A stretch of 53,910 bases of DNA, from positions 1 to 53,910 of IMG/VR virus record IMGVR_UViG_3300006790_000002. One strand, written 5' to 3'. The notes under the pieces were generated by a model. That model was not told the DNA's origin and searched no databases. It worked only from the letters and a program-made list of their open reading frames with translations. A program made the translations under genes and the position numbers. This document shows, piece after piece, positions 42,633 through 50,261 of the stretch. Numbering within the stretch: position 1 is the first letter of the stretch; each line of letters begins with the position of its first letter. This DNA is from a virus.

Positions 42633-45007
42633 AGGTTCTCTTCGTCTCTTTCTCGACTACTCATCAACGCTCTCCGGGCCGCATTCTCTCTAAGTCGGGC
42701 AGGAGCAGTTGTCGGTTGAGCGAGGATTTCTTGGAGTTCTCGATCAAACTCCTGCATCTCGGGCATGTCATCAAGGCCCTGGACACTTGGATCGAGACCT
42801 ACTCCACGAGTCTCCTCTCGCTCTCCTCGAAGAGCACGGCCTCCCCTCTGTAGAGCACGACCTCCTGCTGCGAGCAGTTCAGCGCCGGGATGCACTCCGC
42901 GCTCTCCATAGCCTGGGAGGGTTTGTGCGAGCATTTGAGGAACTTCAAGCAACTCGCCGGTCTCTTTGGCTACTGTTCCACCATAGCGTTGAGTTCCTTC
43001 CAACAGGCCATGGCGTCCGATCTCGCCAGCAAGACGGCCACCCTCGTAGGCAGTTCCTGCAACACCCGCGAGATACCCCAACCTTGCGAGAGCAGCTTTT
43101 GCCCTTGCGAGCTTTGAGGCTACTTGCCTCGCCTCTGGTGTGCCCGGGTCTGCGGCTGCGAGTTGCTGTTCAGCATCCTGAATCTCCTTTTGGATTCTTT
43201 GGATCCTCTCCTGCTCCTGCATGGACTCTATGTACTCTTCGCCCATTGGCGCTGGAGTCCTTGCGGGTGCTGAAGCCTTTCGGGATCGCCGCACCTCTGC
43301 GAGTTCGGCTTGTGCTTCTTCGAGTTGTCTGCGGACCCTTTGCTGATACTCTTCGTCGCCACCTCCGTGCTTTAGGTTGTACTTTGCTATAAGAATCTGC
43401 TCTTTGAGTTCTTCTATCTTGGTCGCTTCAGGAACAGGGGCCAGGGAGGGATGGAAGTTCCGCCTTTCGAGTTGCTCATTGTAAGAACCGGGGGCATACG
43501 GGTCGTCAAAATCTGGACGCTGACGCACTCGCTCGATCTCAACATCCAGCTCTTCTCGTGAGATTCGAGGAGAATCGACGTATCTCCCAAACGCCTGGTG
43601 GATGCCCATTGGTTCGTCAGTGTCGATACGAAAGTTTGGATCCGTATGAAGCTTGATCTCTTCTGTCAGACCCTCAAGGATGTTATTCCGAGTTCGGGCT
43701 CGAAGCTCGTTTGCCTCCATAGAATCATGTGCTCTGTCAATGAGGTATGGAAGCTCCTCGTCCGTTACTCGTCTTGGAATGTTCTCGCCGCTCGGAATGT
43801 TTCGACTTACTTGTCGGACTTGTTCATCAGAAACACCCTCTGGTTGCAGCAACACTTTTCCTGCGGGATCAAACAGAGGGAGATTCATTTCTTCTGCCAG
43901 AATCACTGCTGTCCTTTCCGGCATTTTTTGAAGTTGTCGAAACCGAGGGGCTTCTTCCAGATTGGGTCTTGCGGTGACTATTGTGTCGAAGTCATTTCGA
44001 CTGTGCTGATACGGGTCAACCACGATTCCTACGATGCGAGGCTTTTGGATGAGGGCCTCATTATGGCCCGGCTGCCCCGCATACGGTCTCCACTGGTAGA
44101 GTTCCCCACTCGCGCCCATCTCTTCGAGGATCTCCTCAGATCCTTCGAACGAGTGTTGTCTCCTGAACTCTGCCCTCCGGGCATCCGTCATAAAGGTGTC
44201 TTCATCGAGAACTGGATCCATTAGCGCTGTAGTCATCGATTGGGGACTACCCGTGTAGGAGTTGATGTCCATGTTAGCGATGAACGACGGCTCTCCTTCA
44301 AGGATAAAACCGACTTCGAGACCACCCCCGAGAATCCTCTGAAAAAGGGTGCCCATGCCACTCGGGTCGTCTCTCAGATAGGCTGATGCGGAAAGGGCAC
44401 CATCAACTACACCTCTGGGACTTGCAGCAAGAGGGATTGGGTCGGCTGTCCAGTGGACAAATGAGAGCTTGTCTAAGAACTCAGGATCAACATTCTTCTT
44501 CCAAGCGTTCACTGCCTGTGAACTGCCGGGAGCACTCTCGCGATGGAATCCAGTCGTGTCCGCTTGTGGTACTCCCAAAGGTTGCCGAACTTCATCTGCG
44601 TATGCTGCGAGACGAGGACTCTGGATCGCTTGAGAATAATGGACTGCTGCATCTATTCGCTGGTTTGCTGCTTGGGCGGCCCGTACACGTTCTTTAAGCT
44701 CTTTACGAGCGATCACCGCCTCACGATTCGACTCATCGACGGGCAACTTCAAGTATCCGGCAAGATCTTCGGGATCCCCTATGATTGCGCCCATCTGCAC
44801 TGGATCGGACAGGACTTGCTGGAAAGACTGACCCGTAGCCTCAGAATACATCTTGAGCGTGTTCAGGACTTCCTTGTAGGCAGCAGAGCCCGGGAGAAGA
44901 ACGATTCCGGCCCTCTCCAGTACTTTCTGGAATCTGCTCTCCTCGTCCCTCGCCATTGCCCTTTCAGCGGCTTCTCGGCGCATCGTCGCTCTTCGATCTT
45001 CTGCCAC
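42629..45007 (-). CDS. 792-aa virion-type protein with possible ADP-ribosyltransferase-like domain
   Basis: A 792-aa protein just upstream of terL. Residues about 1-170 and 480-700 are helical and charged, including long coiled coils near 500-640. Residues about 180-335 stand out as a globular insert: VHWT (H185), an SAYL element (Y210), several strands (VGFILEGEPSF) and HNEALIQKPRIVGIVV (E317). That order resembles the H-Y-E arrangement of diphtheria-toxin/PARP-type ADP-ribosyltransferases, but I cannot verify the fold. Large phage proteins next to packaging genes can be carried into the host, so an effector role is a hypothesis. It could instead be a plain structural protein. Confidence 0.55.
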   Translation of the reverse strand: MAEDRRATMRREAAERAMARDEESRFQKVLERAGIVLLPGSAAYKEVLNTLKMYSEATGQSFQQVLSDPVQMGAIIGDPEDLAGYLKLPVDESNREAVIARKELKERVRAAQAANQRIDAAVHYSQAIQSPRLAAYADEVRQPLGVPQADTTGFHRESAPGSSQAVNAWKKNVDPEFLDKLSFVHWTADPIPLAASPRGVVDGALSASAYLRDDPSGMGTLFQRILGGGLEVGFILEGEPSFIANMDINSYTGSPQSMTTALMDPVLDEDTFMTDARRAEFRRQHSFEGSEEILEEMGASGELYQWRPYAGQPGHNEALIQKPRIVGIVVDPYQHSRNDFDTIVTARPNLEEAPRFRQLQKMPERTAVILAEEMNLPLFDPAGKVLLQPEGVSDEQVRQVSRNIPSGENIPRRVTDEELPYLIDRAHDSMEANELRARTRNNILEGLTEEIKLHTDPNFRIDTDEPMGIHQAFGRYVDSPRISREELDVEIERVRQRPDFDDPYAPGSYNEQLERRNFHPSLAPVPEATKIEELKEQILIAKYNLKHGGGDEEYQQRVRRQLEEAQAELAEVRRSRKASAPARTPAPMGEEYIESMQEQERIQRIQKEIQDAEQQLAAADPGTPEARQVASKLARAKAALARLGYLAGVAGTAYEGGRLAGEIGRHGLLEGTQRYGGTVAKETGELLEVPQMLAQTLPGYGERGVHPGAELLAAGGRALQRGGRALRGEREETRGVGLDPSVQGLDDMPEMQEFDRELQEILAQPTTAPARLRENAARRALMSSRERDEENL

Positions 45008-45009
45008 AA

Positions 45010-45654
45010 CTACTCTCCAGTTCTCCGACGGATGATCTCTTCGAAGTACGGCGTCGTCATCAGCCCACGACGCTCTTCGGAAGTAAGCTGACGAGGCGGA
45101 TAGTCTATCTCACGCGAGAGCCGTTCCTGCTCCTCCGAACGTGACTTAATCCGAGGATCACGCATCGCCCGCTCCATCTCAGCCCGGGAGGTCTGGAGAC
45201 TCCTCCGTGTTTCAGGAACAGTATCGGGCTTTTCAGCAGAAGCCGGTTCACGCGACATTCGTGTGAGATCATCAATGCGACTTGTGATAGATTGCTGCTC
45301 TTCCGGAGTGTAACCTCGACCTTCCCTCCGAGCGGTTTCCCCGTACTTCTCGTTCATTCTGTTAACATCGTCATACCCACCCATGATTGCTTCATGTTGT
45401 TTCCTCTCTGCGCGGATGCCTGCGTACCGGGGGTCGGGTACGTCTTTTGGCTCGGAAGGCCCCAGGGGTTTCAGTGCAGGACCAGTGGTAGGAGTGGCGC
45501 CGATCAGTCGATTCGGCTCGTCAAACTGCCGTCGGGCTGCTTCCCTTCGAAGAGCGGCTCGGGCTCCTACAAGGTCAGGATTCCGGGCTTGAGCAGACTC
45601 CGCAGTTAGTGGTTCTCTTGTGTACATTCTTCTTCTTCGATCCTGATCGGCCAT
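45010..45654 (-). CDS. Charged disordered protein of unknown function
   Basis: A 214-aa protein dominated by Arg, Glu and Pro, with helices near 135-165 and 180-205 and otherwise probably unstructured. No family recognised. It lies between the candidate small terminase and the 792-aa protein, two bases from each, so it is in the same transcript and may be a packaging or virion accessory. Confidence 0.65.
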   Translation of the reverse strand: MADQDRRRRMYTREPLTAESAQARNPDLVGARAALRREAARRQFDEPNRLIGATPTTGPALKPLGPSEPKDVPDPRYAGIRAERKQHEAIMGGYDDVNRMNEKYGETARREGRGYTPEEQQSITSRIDDLTRMSREPASAEKPDTVPETRRSLQTSRAEMERAMRDPRIKSRSEEQERLSREIDYPPRQLTSEERRGLMTTPYFEEIIRRRTGE

Positions 45655-45656
45655 GG

Positions 45657-46148
45657 TTATTCTCCCTGGGCTTTCTTACGAGGTGAGGTGATTGCATCTC
45701 TAACGTCCAGGACTTCAGGCTGCATAGCTTCCTCCCCTCCTGCGAGTTGAATCAACTGCTCTACATAGTTGACCTGAACGTTCTGCTGGTTCTTTGGACC
45801 GTTTGCCACGATGCAAGTGTACATAAGTTCGGCCCACTTTCGTAGTTCTGCCGACTGTCCCGCCTTGATTTCTCCGCGAGCTACTGATAGACATACTGTC
45901 GTCGCGAAATCGACCACTCCGTTCGTGCTGTGAAGATGCGGAGCGGCTTTCGCCAGAAACGTAGCAGGCAACGACTCGTCATTCACCAAGGCTTGGATCC
46001 GTAACTCCTCCAGAGCCTCGGGACTTAGCAGGCTTTGGTTGTCATCAGGAACAGATGTAATCTTCGATAATGCAGTTTCTTCCTGGCTTTTCGTTGATTC
46101 CTTTGCGCCCTCTTCAAGCCCAGGAGTAGTTGTATCGTCATTCGTCAT
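45657..46148 (-). CDS. Candidate terminase small subunit
   Basis: A 163-aa protein: an acidic disordered N-terminus (1-45), a helical core (LPATFLAKAAPHLHS, then AELRKWAELMYTCIVANG) and a C-terminal segment NVQVNYVEQLIQLAGG that could oligomerise. The position, two genes before terL at the start of the late block, is where small terminases lie. I see no clear helix-turn-helix, so the assignment is tentative. Confidence 0.45.
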   Translation of the reverse strand: MTNDDTTTPGLEEGAKESTKSQEETALSKITSVPDDNQSLLSPEALEELRIQALVNDESLPATFLAKAAPHLHSTNGVVDFATTVCLSVARGEIKAGQSAELRKWAELMYTCIVANGPKNQQNVQVNYVEQLIQLAGGEEAMQPEVLDVRDAITSPRKKAQGE

Positions 46149-47041
46149 AGCTTCAATCTCCCTTGGTACTCGAACCCACGGCCCTCATCCCGATTTCTAA
46201 TCCGCTCCCCGCGATCCGGGTACTTCTCTATTCCTATCACATTCCACCATACATTCCCCAGCGAGGAATCACGATGCATCTGCTTCTTCTCTGGGAGCGA
46301 CTTGTGATACCGCTCTTTCTCCTCCACGCTCCTAAATACTGGAGAATACTCGGGAAGTCTGCGTGGAACCGGATGCGGCCTCTTCCCCAGCTTCAACAGA
46401 GTCTGCACGTAGGTCGTATCGTACAACTCCCTCCGGGCATGACGCAGCTTCGTCCCCTCATCCAAAAGTGCCCTGGCGTGCGCTCGTGTTCTCACGATTG
46501 GCGTCAAGTTTGTAGAAAGTGCCCAGAGCGCGAAGGACGAAGTGTGCATCAACACCTTTATGAACTCGCTCCTCGCACCCTCCCATCCGGGCACTAACTC
46601 TTCCAACACCTCGTCCCCGAGCCCTAACAGCCACCACTGGAACGCACTCGTGTGAATCTTCGGCGCTCGCGTAGCGATCCCCTGGAAAAACCTTCGAGGT
46701 ACGTTTCCGGCTCCCTGGCCCAGGGTGAAGGTCGCAACCTCATACGGAGTAGGAGGTTCCTCCAACCCGAACGCACGAAACGCATGATCGCTCCACTGAC
46801 TGTGCGCCACACCCATCGTCTTACTAAACACGTTCTCACGAAAGCTCGGCAGGTAGCACATCCGCTTCCTGATCTGGAAGATCATCTTGTTTGCCCGGAG
46901 AGGGGCAGTAGTCTGCGTCTCCATAATCGGAGGACACAATCCCAGGGCATACAGCACATGCTGGAACTTTGCTCTCTCAGGAAGATGCGTGTTCCCAAAC
47001 TGAGGCAACTTGAGCAGTTCTAACCACGAGTCCGTCCGCAT
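46145..47041 (-). CDS. Unknown 298-aa protein, first gene of the late block
   Basis: A 298-aa basic protein with many aromatic residues (FQWWLLGLG, then VWWNVIGIE) that I do not recognise. As first gene after the divergent region it could be a late regulator or a packaging factor. Its stop overlaps the start of the next gene. There is no convincing sigma70 promoter directly upstream on the minus strand, which might mean a phage-specific promoter or activator. Confidence 0.7.
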   Translation of the reverse strand: MRTDSWLELLKLPQFGNTHLPERAKFQHVLYALGLCPPIMETQTTAPLRANKMIFQIRKRMCYLPSFRENVFSKTMGVAHSQWSDHAFRAFGLEEPPTPYEVATFTLGQGAGNVPRRFFQGIATRAPKIHTSAFQWWLLGLGDEVLEELVPGWEGARSEFIKVLMHTSSFALWALSTNLTPIVRTRAHARALLDEGTKLRHARRELYDTTYVQTLLKLGKRPHPVPRRLPEYSPVFRSVEEKERYHKSLPEKKQMHRDSSLGNVWWNVIGIEKYPDRGERIRNRDEGRGFEYQGRLKL

Positions 47042-47255
47042 AAGTGGATCATAACTTGGTAGACGTTAGTGGACACTCAAAAATGGGTCGCGCGTGAAAG
47101 AGGGGGTACACCGGAAACGAAGTTCCGCTAAAGAGGGGATGGCTCTGCTGAGCGGAGCGAAGCAGGGAACCAGTTCCTCGGCAGCGGTGCGAGCGCAGCG
47201 AGCACGAGCGCGTCAGCCCTTGCTGCGCGCGGGCCGAGCCACAGTGGCGAGGCGA

Positions 47256-47278
47256 AGCCCCCCCCTTCGGGGGGGGCT
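47256..47278. promoter_or_regulatory. Very GC-rich hairpin with UUCG-type loop
   Basis: AGCCCCCCCC and GGGGGGGGCT form a perfect 10-bp stem around a CTTCGG turn. No T run follows on either strand. It may block read-through between the divergent blocks or mark a structured RNA leader. Confidence 0.6.
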
Positions 47279-47297
47279 GTCTCGAAGTCGACCGCGG

Positions 47298-47360
47298 AGC
47301 GTTACGTAAATCTCGCGAAATATTTTTAGGCGTAAATGTAACGCTGGCGAGTTACGCCTA
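47298..47360. promoter_or_regulatory. Four iterated GTTACGC(C) sites in overlapping inverted repeats
   Basis: AGCGTTAC (47298-47305) is the reverse complement of GTAACGCT (47338-47345), and TAGGCGTAA (47327-47335) of TTACGCCTA (47352-47360). The two repeats interlock, so only one RNA stem could form at a time, and as DNA they offer four copies of a GTTACGC-like half-site. This fits a regulator or initiator binding array just upstream of the plus promoter. Confidence 0.55.
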
Positions 47361-47383
47361 ACTCCCCGCGAGCGACTTAGCCG

Positions 47384-47411
47384 TTGACATTCTCTTGACA
47401 AGGATTATAGT
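47384..47411 (+). promoter_or_regulatory. Strong sigma70-type promoter for the plus block
   Basis: TTGACA (47384-47389), 16-bp spacer, TATAGT (47406-47411): six and five consensus matches. A second TTGACA at 47395-47400 makes the tandem element found also at 4772-4788. It is about 80 bp upstream of the first gene of the plus block and is likely an early promoter. Confidence 0.65.
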
Positions 47412-47492
47412 CGCGTGCTGGTTACTTGTGTTATATTGAAAGAGTCAAAGGGGAGAGGCCCTGGCGACATTTCAAAACAAAGGAAGTAGAAA

Positions 47493-48023
47493 ATGTCCGA
47501 GTCCAAGAAAGTAGAAACCATCCTCAACGCTACCAACCAGGAAGTGCTCTCGCTCCCGTTGCGCTCGGCCGTCAAGGGCGGAAAATCCGTCAAAGTCGAC
47601 GGAATGGCAAAAGCCAAGAACGCGCGTCTGTTCGATTGGCGCACCGACTACACGCGGAAAAACCTTATGGGCACTTTGACCAAAGGCTACCGAAAGGAGT
47701 TCGACGGTTCCCTTCTCCGCATCGTGAGTGAAACTACCGGCGAGCAGGTTTTCTCACTGTGCCTGACGACGGTCGGAGAGACCGAGATTCTGCGAGTTCA
47801 GAAGGACTTCATCGAGGCGGGCGAGGGCGTTCTCTCCGCCGAGGCAGAAGCCGAGCGGCAACGACGCCTTATCCTTCGCGAGTGCCTTGGCAAAATGTCC
47901 GGTGCTGTCGAGTTGGGCCTAACTTACGCGCAGGTCGAGAAGGCTATGGTCAAGAAAGGCGAGTTTGCCGCGGAGGTTATCGCCGAGGCCGTCCAGGTCC
48001 TGAAGGACCGAGAGGCCAAGTAG
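47493..48023 (+). CDS. First plus-block gene; unknown 176-aa protein
   Basis: A 176-aa protein expressed from the strong promoter at 47384-47411 and closed by its own terminator. Residues about 20-110 look globular with mixed strands (EVLSLPLRSAVKGGKSV, EQVFSLCLTTVGETEIL). Residues 115-175 form a charged helical tail. I do not recognise it. Monocistronic, early-type expression suggests a host takeover or regulatory protein. ACAAAGGA lies upstream of the start. Confidence 0.75.
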   Translation: MSESKKVETILNATNQEVLSLPLRSAVKGGKSVKVDGMAKAKNARLFDWRTDYTRKNLMGTLTKGYRKEFDGSLLRIVSETTGEQVFSLCLTTVGETEILRVQKDFIEAGEGVLSAEAEAERQRRLILRECLGKMSGAVELGLTYAQVEKAMVKKGEFAAEVIAEAVQVLKDREAK

Positions 48024-48049
48024 CCTCCGGCCAGACAGGCCAAAAGCGC

Positions 48050-48080
48050 TCCAGGGGACTTGTCTCCTGGGGCCTTTTTG
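48050..48080 (+). terminator. Rho-independent terminator after the first plus-block gene
   Basis: CCAGGGGAC and GTCTCCTGG form a stem, followed by GGCCTTTTTG. It is 27 bp after the stop of the 176-aa gene and separates it from the next operon. Confidence 0.85.
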
Positions 48081-48086
48081 CGTCTT

Positions 48087-48142
48087 GAGCTTTTTGGCTC
48101 ACTTCACGGAACGTGTTGTGAGCCGTGTCCCCTACGGGGACA
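48087..48142. repeat. Palindrome cluster after the first terminator
   Basis: GGCTCAC (48096-48102) pairs with GTGAGCC (48118-48124), TGTCCCC (48126-48132) with GGGGACA (48136-48142), and GAGC/GCTC competes with the first. A comparable palindrome cluster follows the other plus-block terminator at 53699-53758. Confidence 0.6.
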
Positions 48143-48150
48143 GCCCCTCA

Positions 48151-48164
48151 CCTTGCGACGCTAC
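48151..48164 (+). repeat. 14-mer CCTTGCGACGCTAC, copy 1
   Basis: Exact copy of 53765-53778. Each copy lies about 70 bp downstream of a terminator and just upstream of a new plus-strand operon. A TTGACA at 48174-48179 follows this one. Confidence 0.75.
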
Positions 48165-48217
48165 CGCGACTTGTTGACAGCGGTTTTCTTTCCACAACTG
48201 ACTATCAGGTAAATATC

Positions 48218-48328
48218 ATGCAACTATCAGTGTTCCTCATCTTTGTTTCTTTCCTCTCAGCCGTTGCTTGGTTTGGCGAGCAACGCGAGAACAACCGACC
48301 CTCCCCCTCCCCCACAAAGGACAACTAA
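48218..48328 (+). CDS. 36-aa membrane micro-protein candidate
   Basis: MQLSVFLIFVSFLSAVAW forms one hydrophobic helix, followed by a short charged and Pro/Ser-rich tail. It begins after AGGTAAATATC and ends two bases before the next gene. Small single-span proteins of this kind often act on host membranes, but no function can be given. Confidence 0.5.
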   Translation: MQLSVFLIFVSFLSAVAWFGEQRENNRPSPSPTKDN

Positions 48329-48330
48329 CC

Positions 48331-48513
48331 ATGACCCGTAAACACTTCATCGCTATCGCTGAGATCTTGGACACAACTTCCCTTTCGGATGATGCCCGCA
48401 GGATTCTCGCTATCAAGTTCGCCAACATGTTCTCGCAAGAGAACCCGAACTTTGACTCTTCCCGATTCTACAAAGCTGCCGGACTTCAGAACCGCGCACC
48501 TGACTGGAGGTAA
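48331..48513 (+). CDS. Small conserved phage protein (MTRKHF family)
   Basis: A 60-aa helical protein. The pattern MT-x-x-HF-x-x-IAEI...ENPNFDSSRFYKA recurs in many phage small proteins as I remember them, with no known function. The start is fixed by ACAAAGGA upstream. It is followed three bases later by the next gene. Confidence 0.75.
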   Translation: MTRKHFIAIAEILDTTSLSDDARRILAIKFANMFSQENPNFDSSRFYKAAGLQNRAPDWR

Positions 48514-48516
48514 ACA

Positions 48517-48984
48517 ATGAACATCTTCATCCTTTCCGCTCACCCGGTTCTCGCTGCCGAGGACTTGTGCGACAAGCACATCGTCAAGATGTGTCTTGAG
48601 ACCGCACAGCTACTTAGCACTGCCGCTCGGGCTCACGGTGCCGACTGCGACGAACTGTACAAGTCGACGCACGTCAACCACCCGTGTTCTGTCTGGGCTC
48701 GCACTTCCCGCGCAAACTACCGCTGGTTACTTCTGCACGGTGACGCTATCGGACACGAGTATGGAAGGCGCTACGGTAGGATTCACAAATCTGCCTGGGT
48801 CATCCAACGCGCTCGGGACTTCCTGACACTTCTGCCCGACACGCCGATGACGCCTTTCGCTTTGGCTATGCCTGACCAGTACAAGTCAAGTTGCCCTGTG
48901 TCCTCTTATCGCCGCTACTACCGCTGCGAGAAGTCAGACATTGCTCAGTGGAAGCATTCCCGAACTCCCTCATGGTGGGTATGA
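48517..48984 (+). CDS. Conserved phage protein with CDKHIVKM motif
   Basis: A 155-aa protein. The N-terminus MNIFILSAHPVLAAEDLCDK-HIVKM, then ETAQLLSTA, NHPCSVWAR and a C-terminal YRRYYRCEKSDIAQWK identify a family widespread in tailed phages. Its biochemical role is not known to me. Conserved Cys/Asp/Lys/His residues at 18-21 suggest a catalytic or metal site. GGAGG precedes the start. It ends just before the first hairpin leader. Confidence 0.8.
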   Translation: MNIFILSAHPVLAAEDLCDKHIVKMCLETAQLLSTAARAHGADCDELYKSTHVNHPCSVWARTSRANYRWLLLHGDAIGHEYGRRYGRIHKSAWVIQRARDFLTLLPDTPMTPFALAMPDQYKSSCPVSSYRRYYRCEKSDIAQWKHSRTPSWWV

Positions 48985-48992
48985 CACCGACG

Positions 48993-49024
48993 AAACTTCC
49001 CGGGTTCTTCAGCCCGGGGAGTTT
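48993..49024 (+). ncRNA. Leader hairpin A (12-bp stem, TTCTT loop)
   Basis: AAACTTCCCGGG (48993-49004) pairs with CCCGGGGAGTTT (49013-49024) across the loop TTCTTCAG. The stem matches hairpin B at 52700-52727, with a base-pair swap (A-T to T-A) and a moved G-T wobble. It is 50 nt upstream of the MoxR-like gene, with ACAAAGGA between. A cis-acting RNA element is the likely reading; no T run, so not a terminator. Confidence 0.7.
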
Positions 49025-49073
49025 AGCCGGTAGCATGTCGCTGCTGGAAACCACAAACAAAGGAAACAGAGAA

Positions 49074-50249
49074 ATGGATTTCTCGAAAATGAATGTGTTG
49101 TTCGAAACGCTCGATATGGCGTTGAACTCTAAACCCTCGCAGCCAGTTCTTATCTGGGGCATGGACGGATGCGGCAAGTCGCGCGGAGTCGAAAGCTACA
49201 TCCGCCAGAACATGTCAAATGCCGACGGGTCAGATGTGAAGTACTGGTTCCTCAACGGAAACTCCATGGACACCACGGACATTCCGGGTCTCTTTGCCCG
49301 GGGAGAAGATGGCGAATGGGGACGTGTTCCAGTTCTGCGAGCCATCAAAGAGGCTGTGGAAGAACAGGCAAAGGGGAACCAATACGTGTTCATCTTTGAA
49401 GAGTTCACGACGATGAACAAAGCCGTCATGGCTCCGTTCCTCTCACTTGTCTCCGAGAAAGTTGCGGGAGACTTGCGGCTCGACGAGAACCTGACTCACA
49501 TCATCGCGCTCGCTAACCCTCCCGAGATCGCGGTCAATCCGACGCATCTTGCTCCTCCGGTATCTACCCGGTTCTTGCACTTGCAGTGGAAGATGGACTT
49601 TGCTTACTGGTCGGAAAACATGATGGAAGGCAACTGGTTTCCAGGAACTCAAGAGGCAGCAGCAGATGTCATCTCCTACCTGGTCGGCAAGTGCAATCCT
49701 GACTCGCCAAGCTTTGACGAAACTTCCGGTTTCGCACAAGCTCCATCTCGTGAGTTCATGAACAAGACTCGGGGCAATCCTCGGACTTGGACGAATCTGA
49801 TCAAGGCGGATTCTACTGCCCGGGAGTGTGGCGCTTCCTTGCGTGCTCGCGAGATTATGTTCCGCGGCATGGTCGGTGAGGGCCTTGGGCGAGAATACGC
49901 TTCCTGGCTCCGGATGCAAGCGGACGGTCTGGACGTTATCGCTGCTTTGAAGGATCCCGCTTCTGTCGAGATACCGACTCGGACTGACCGGCAGTTTGCG
50001 TTCTTCAATGCTGTGGCTGCTCGTGTCTCGATGACGATGGACCCGGACGACTTCTACAACGCCTGGGAACTTCTCTCCAAGACGAACGACCGTGACTTGG
50101 CAGTTCTGCCCGCTCGCACATTGGGCAAGTTGCTCCAGAAGAAAGACGGCACAAAGCTCATGAAGAAGCGTGGACTTCATCCGACCGTGATGGAGTACGG
50201 CGAAATGCTCATGGGACTGAAAGCCATTCTTGCCGACATGAAGCAGTAG
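49074..50249 (+). CDS. MoxR-like AAA ATPase
   Basis: A 391-aa AAA+ ATPase with Walker A GMDGCGKS (29-36), Walker B VFIFEEF (105-111), sensor ALANPP (145-150) and an arginine in STRFLHL (R166). MoxR-type ATPases act as chaperones that load or remodel VWA-domain partners, and a VWA gene follows one gene later. The ATG at 49074 follows ACAAAGGA; an in-frame extension overlapping the preceding gene was rejected. A small CCGGG hairpin lies inside the gene (49282-49303). Confidence 0.88.
   Translation: MDFSKMNVLFETLDMALNSKPSQPVLIWGMDGCGKSRGVESYIRQNMSNADGSDVKYWFLNGNSMDTTDIPGLFARGEDGEWGRVPVLRAIKEAVEEQAKGNQYVFIFEEFTTMNKAVMAPFLSLVSEKVAGDLRLDENLTHIIALANPPEIAVNPTHLAPPVSTRFLHLQWKMDFAYWSENMMEGNWFPGTQEAAADVISYLVGKCNPDSPSFDETSGFAQAPSREFMNKTRGNPRTWTNLIKADSTARECGASLRAREIMFRGMVGEGLGREYASWLRMQADGLDVIAALKDPASVEIPTRTDRQFAFFNAVAARVSMTMDPDDFYNAWELLSKTNDRDLAVLPARTLGKLLQKKDGTKLMKKRGLHPTVMEYGEMLMGLKAILADMKQ
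49282..49303 (+). repeat. Hairpin C inside the MoxR-like gene
   Basis: TTCCGGG (49282-49288), loop TCTCTTTG, CCCGGGG (49297-49303). It has the same CCGGG...TTTG-CCCGG design as the leader hairpins, but encodes PGLFARG. Confidence 0.5.
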
Positions 50250-50261
50250 GGGGACGGACTT

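Larger units (their letters stand above)
47042..47492. other. Divergent intergenic control region
   Basis: A 450-bp non-coding stretch between the two transcription blocks. It is GC-richer than the rest and packed with short inverted repeats: CGGAA/TTCCG (near 47112-47126), GGAAC/GTTCC (near 47166-47176), the 47256-47278 hairpin, and nested GTTACGC repeats at 47298-47360. Words of the form GAGCGNAGCGA recur near 47150 and 47191. The plus-strand promoter lies at its right end. It probably holds the late promoter on the other strand and possibly the replication origin. Confidence 0.6.

Noticed and set aside
47101-47230. GAGCGNAGCGA words as an origin iteron array
   Set aside because: Only two or three imperfect copies with irregular spacing in a generally GC-rich stretch; kept as a note in the intergenic entry, not as a called array.
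47256-47278. Calling the C8/G8 hairpin a rho-independent terminator
   Set aside because: There is no T run on either strand after the stem.
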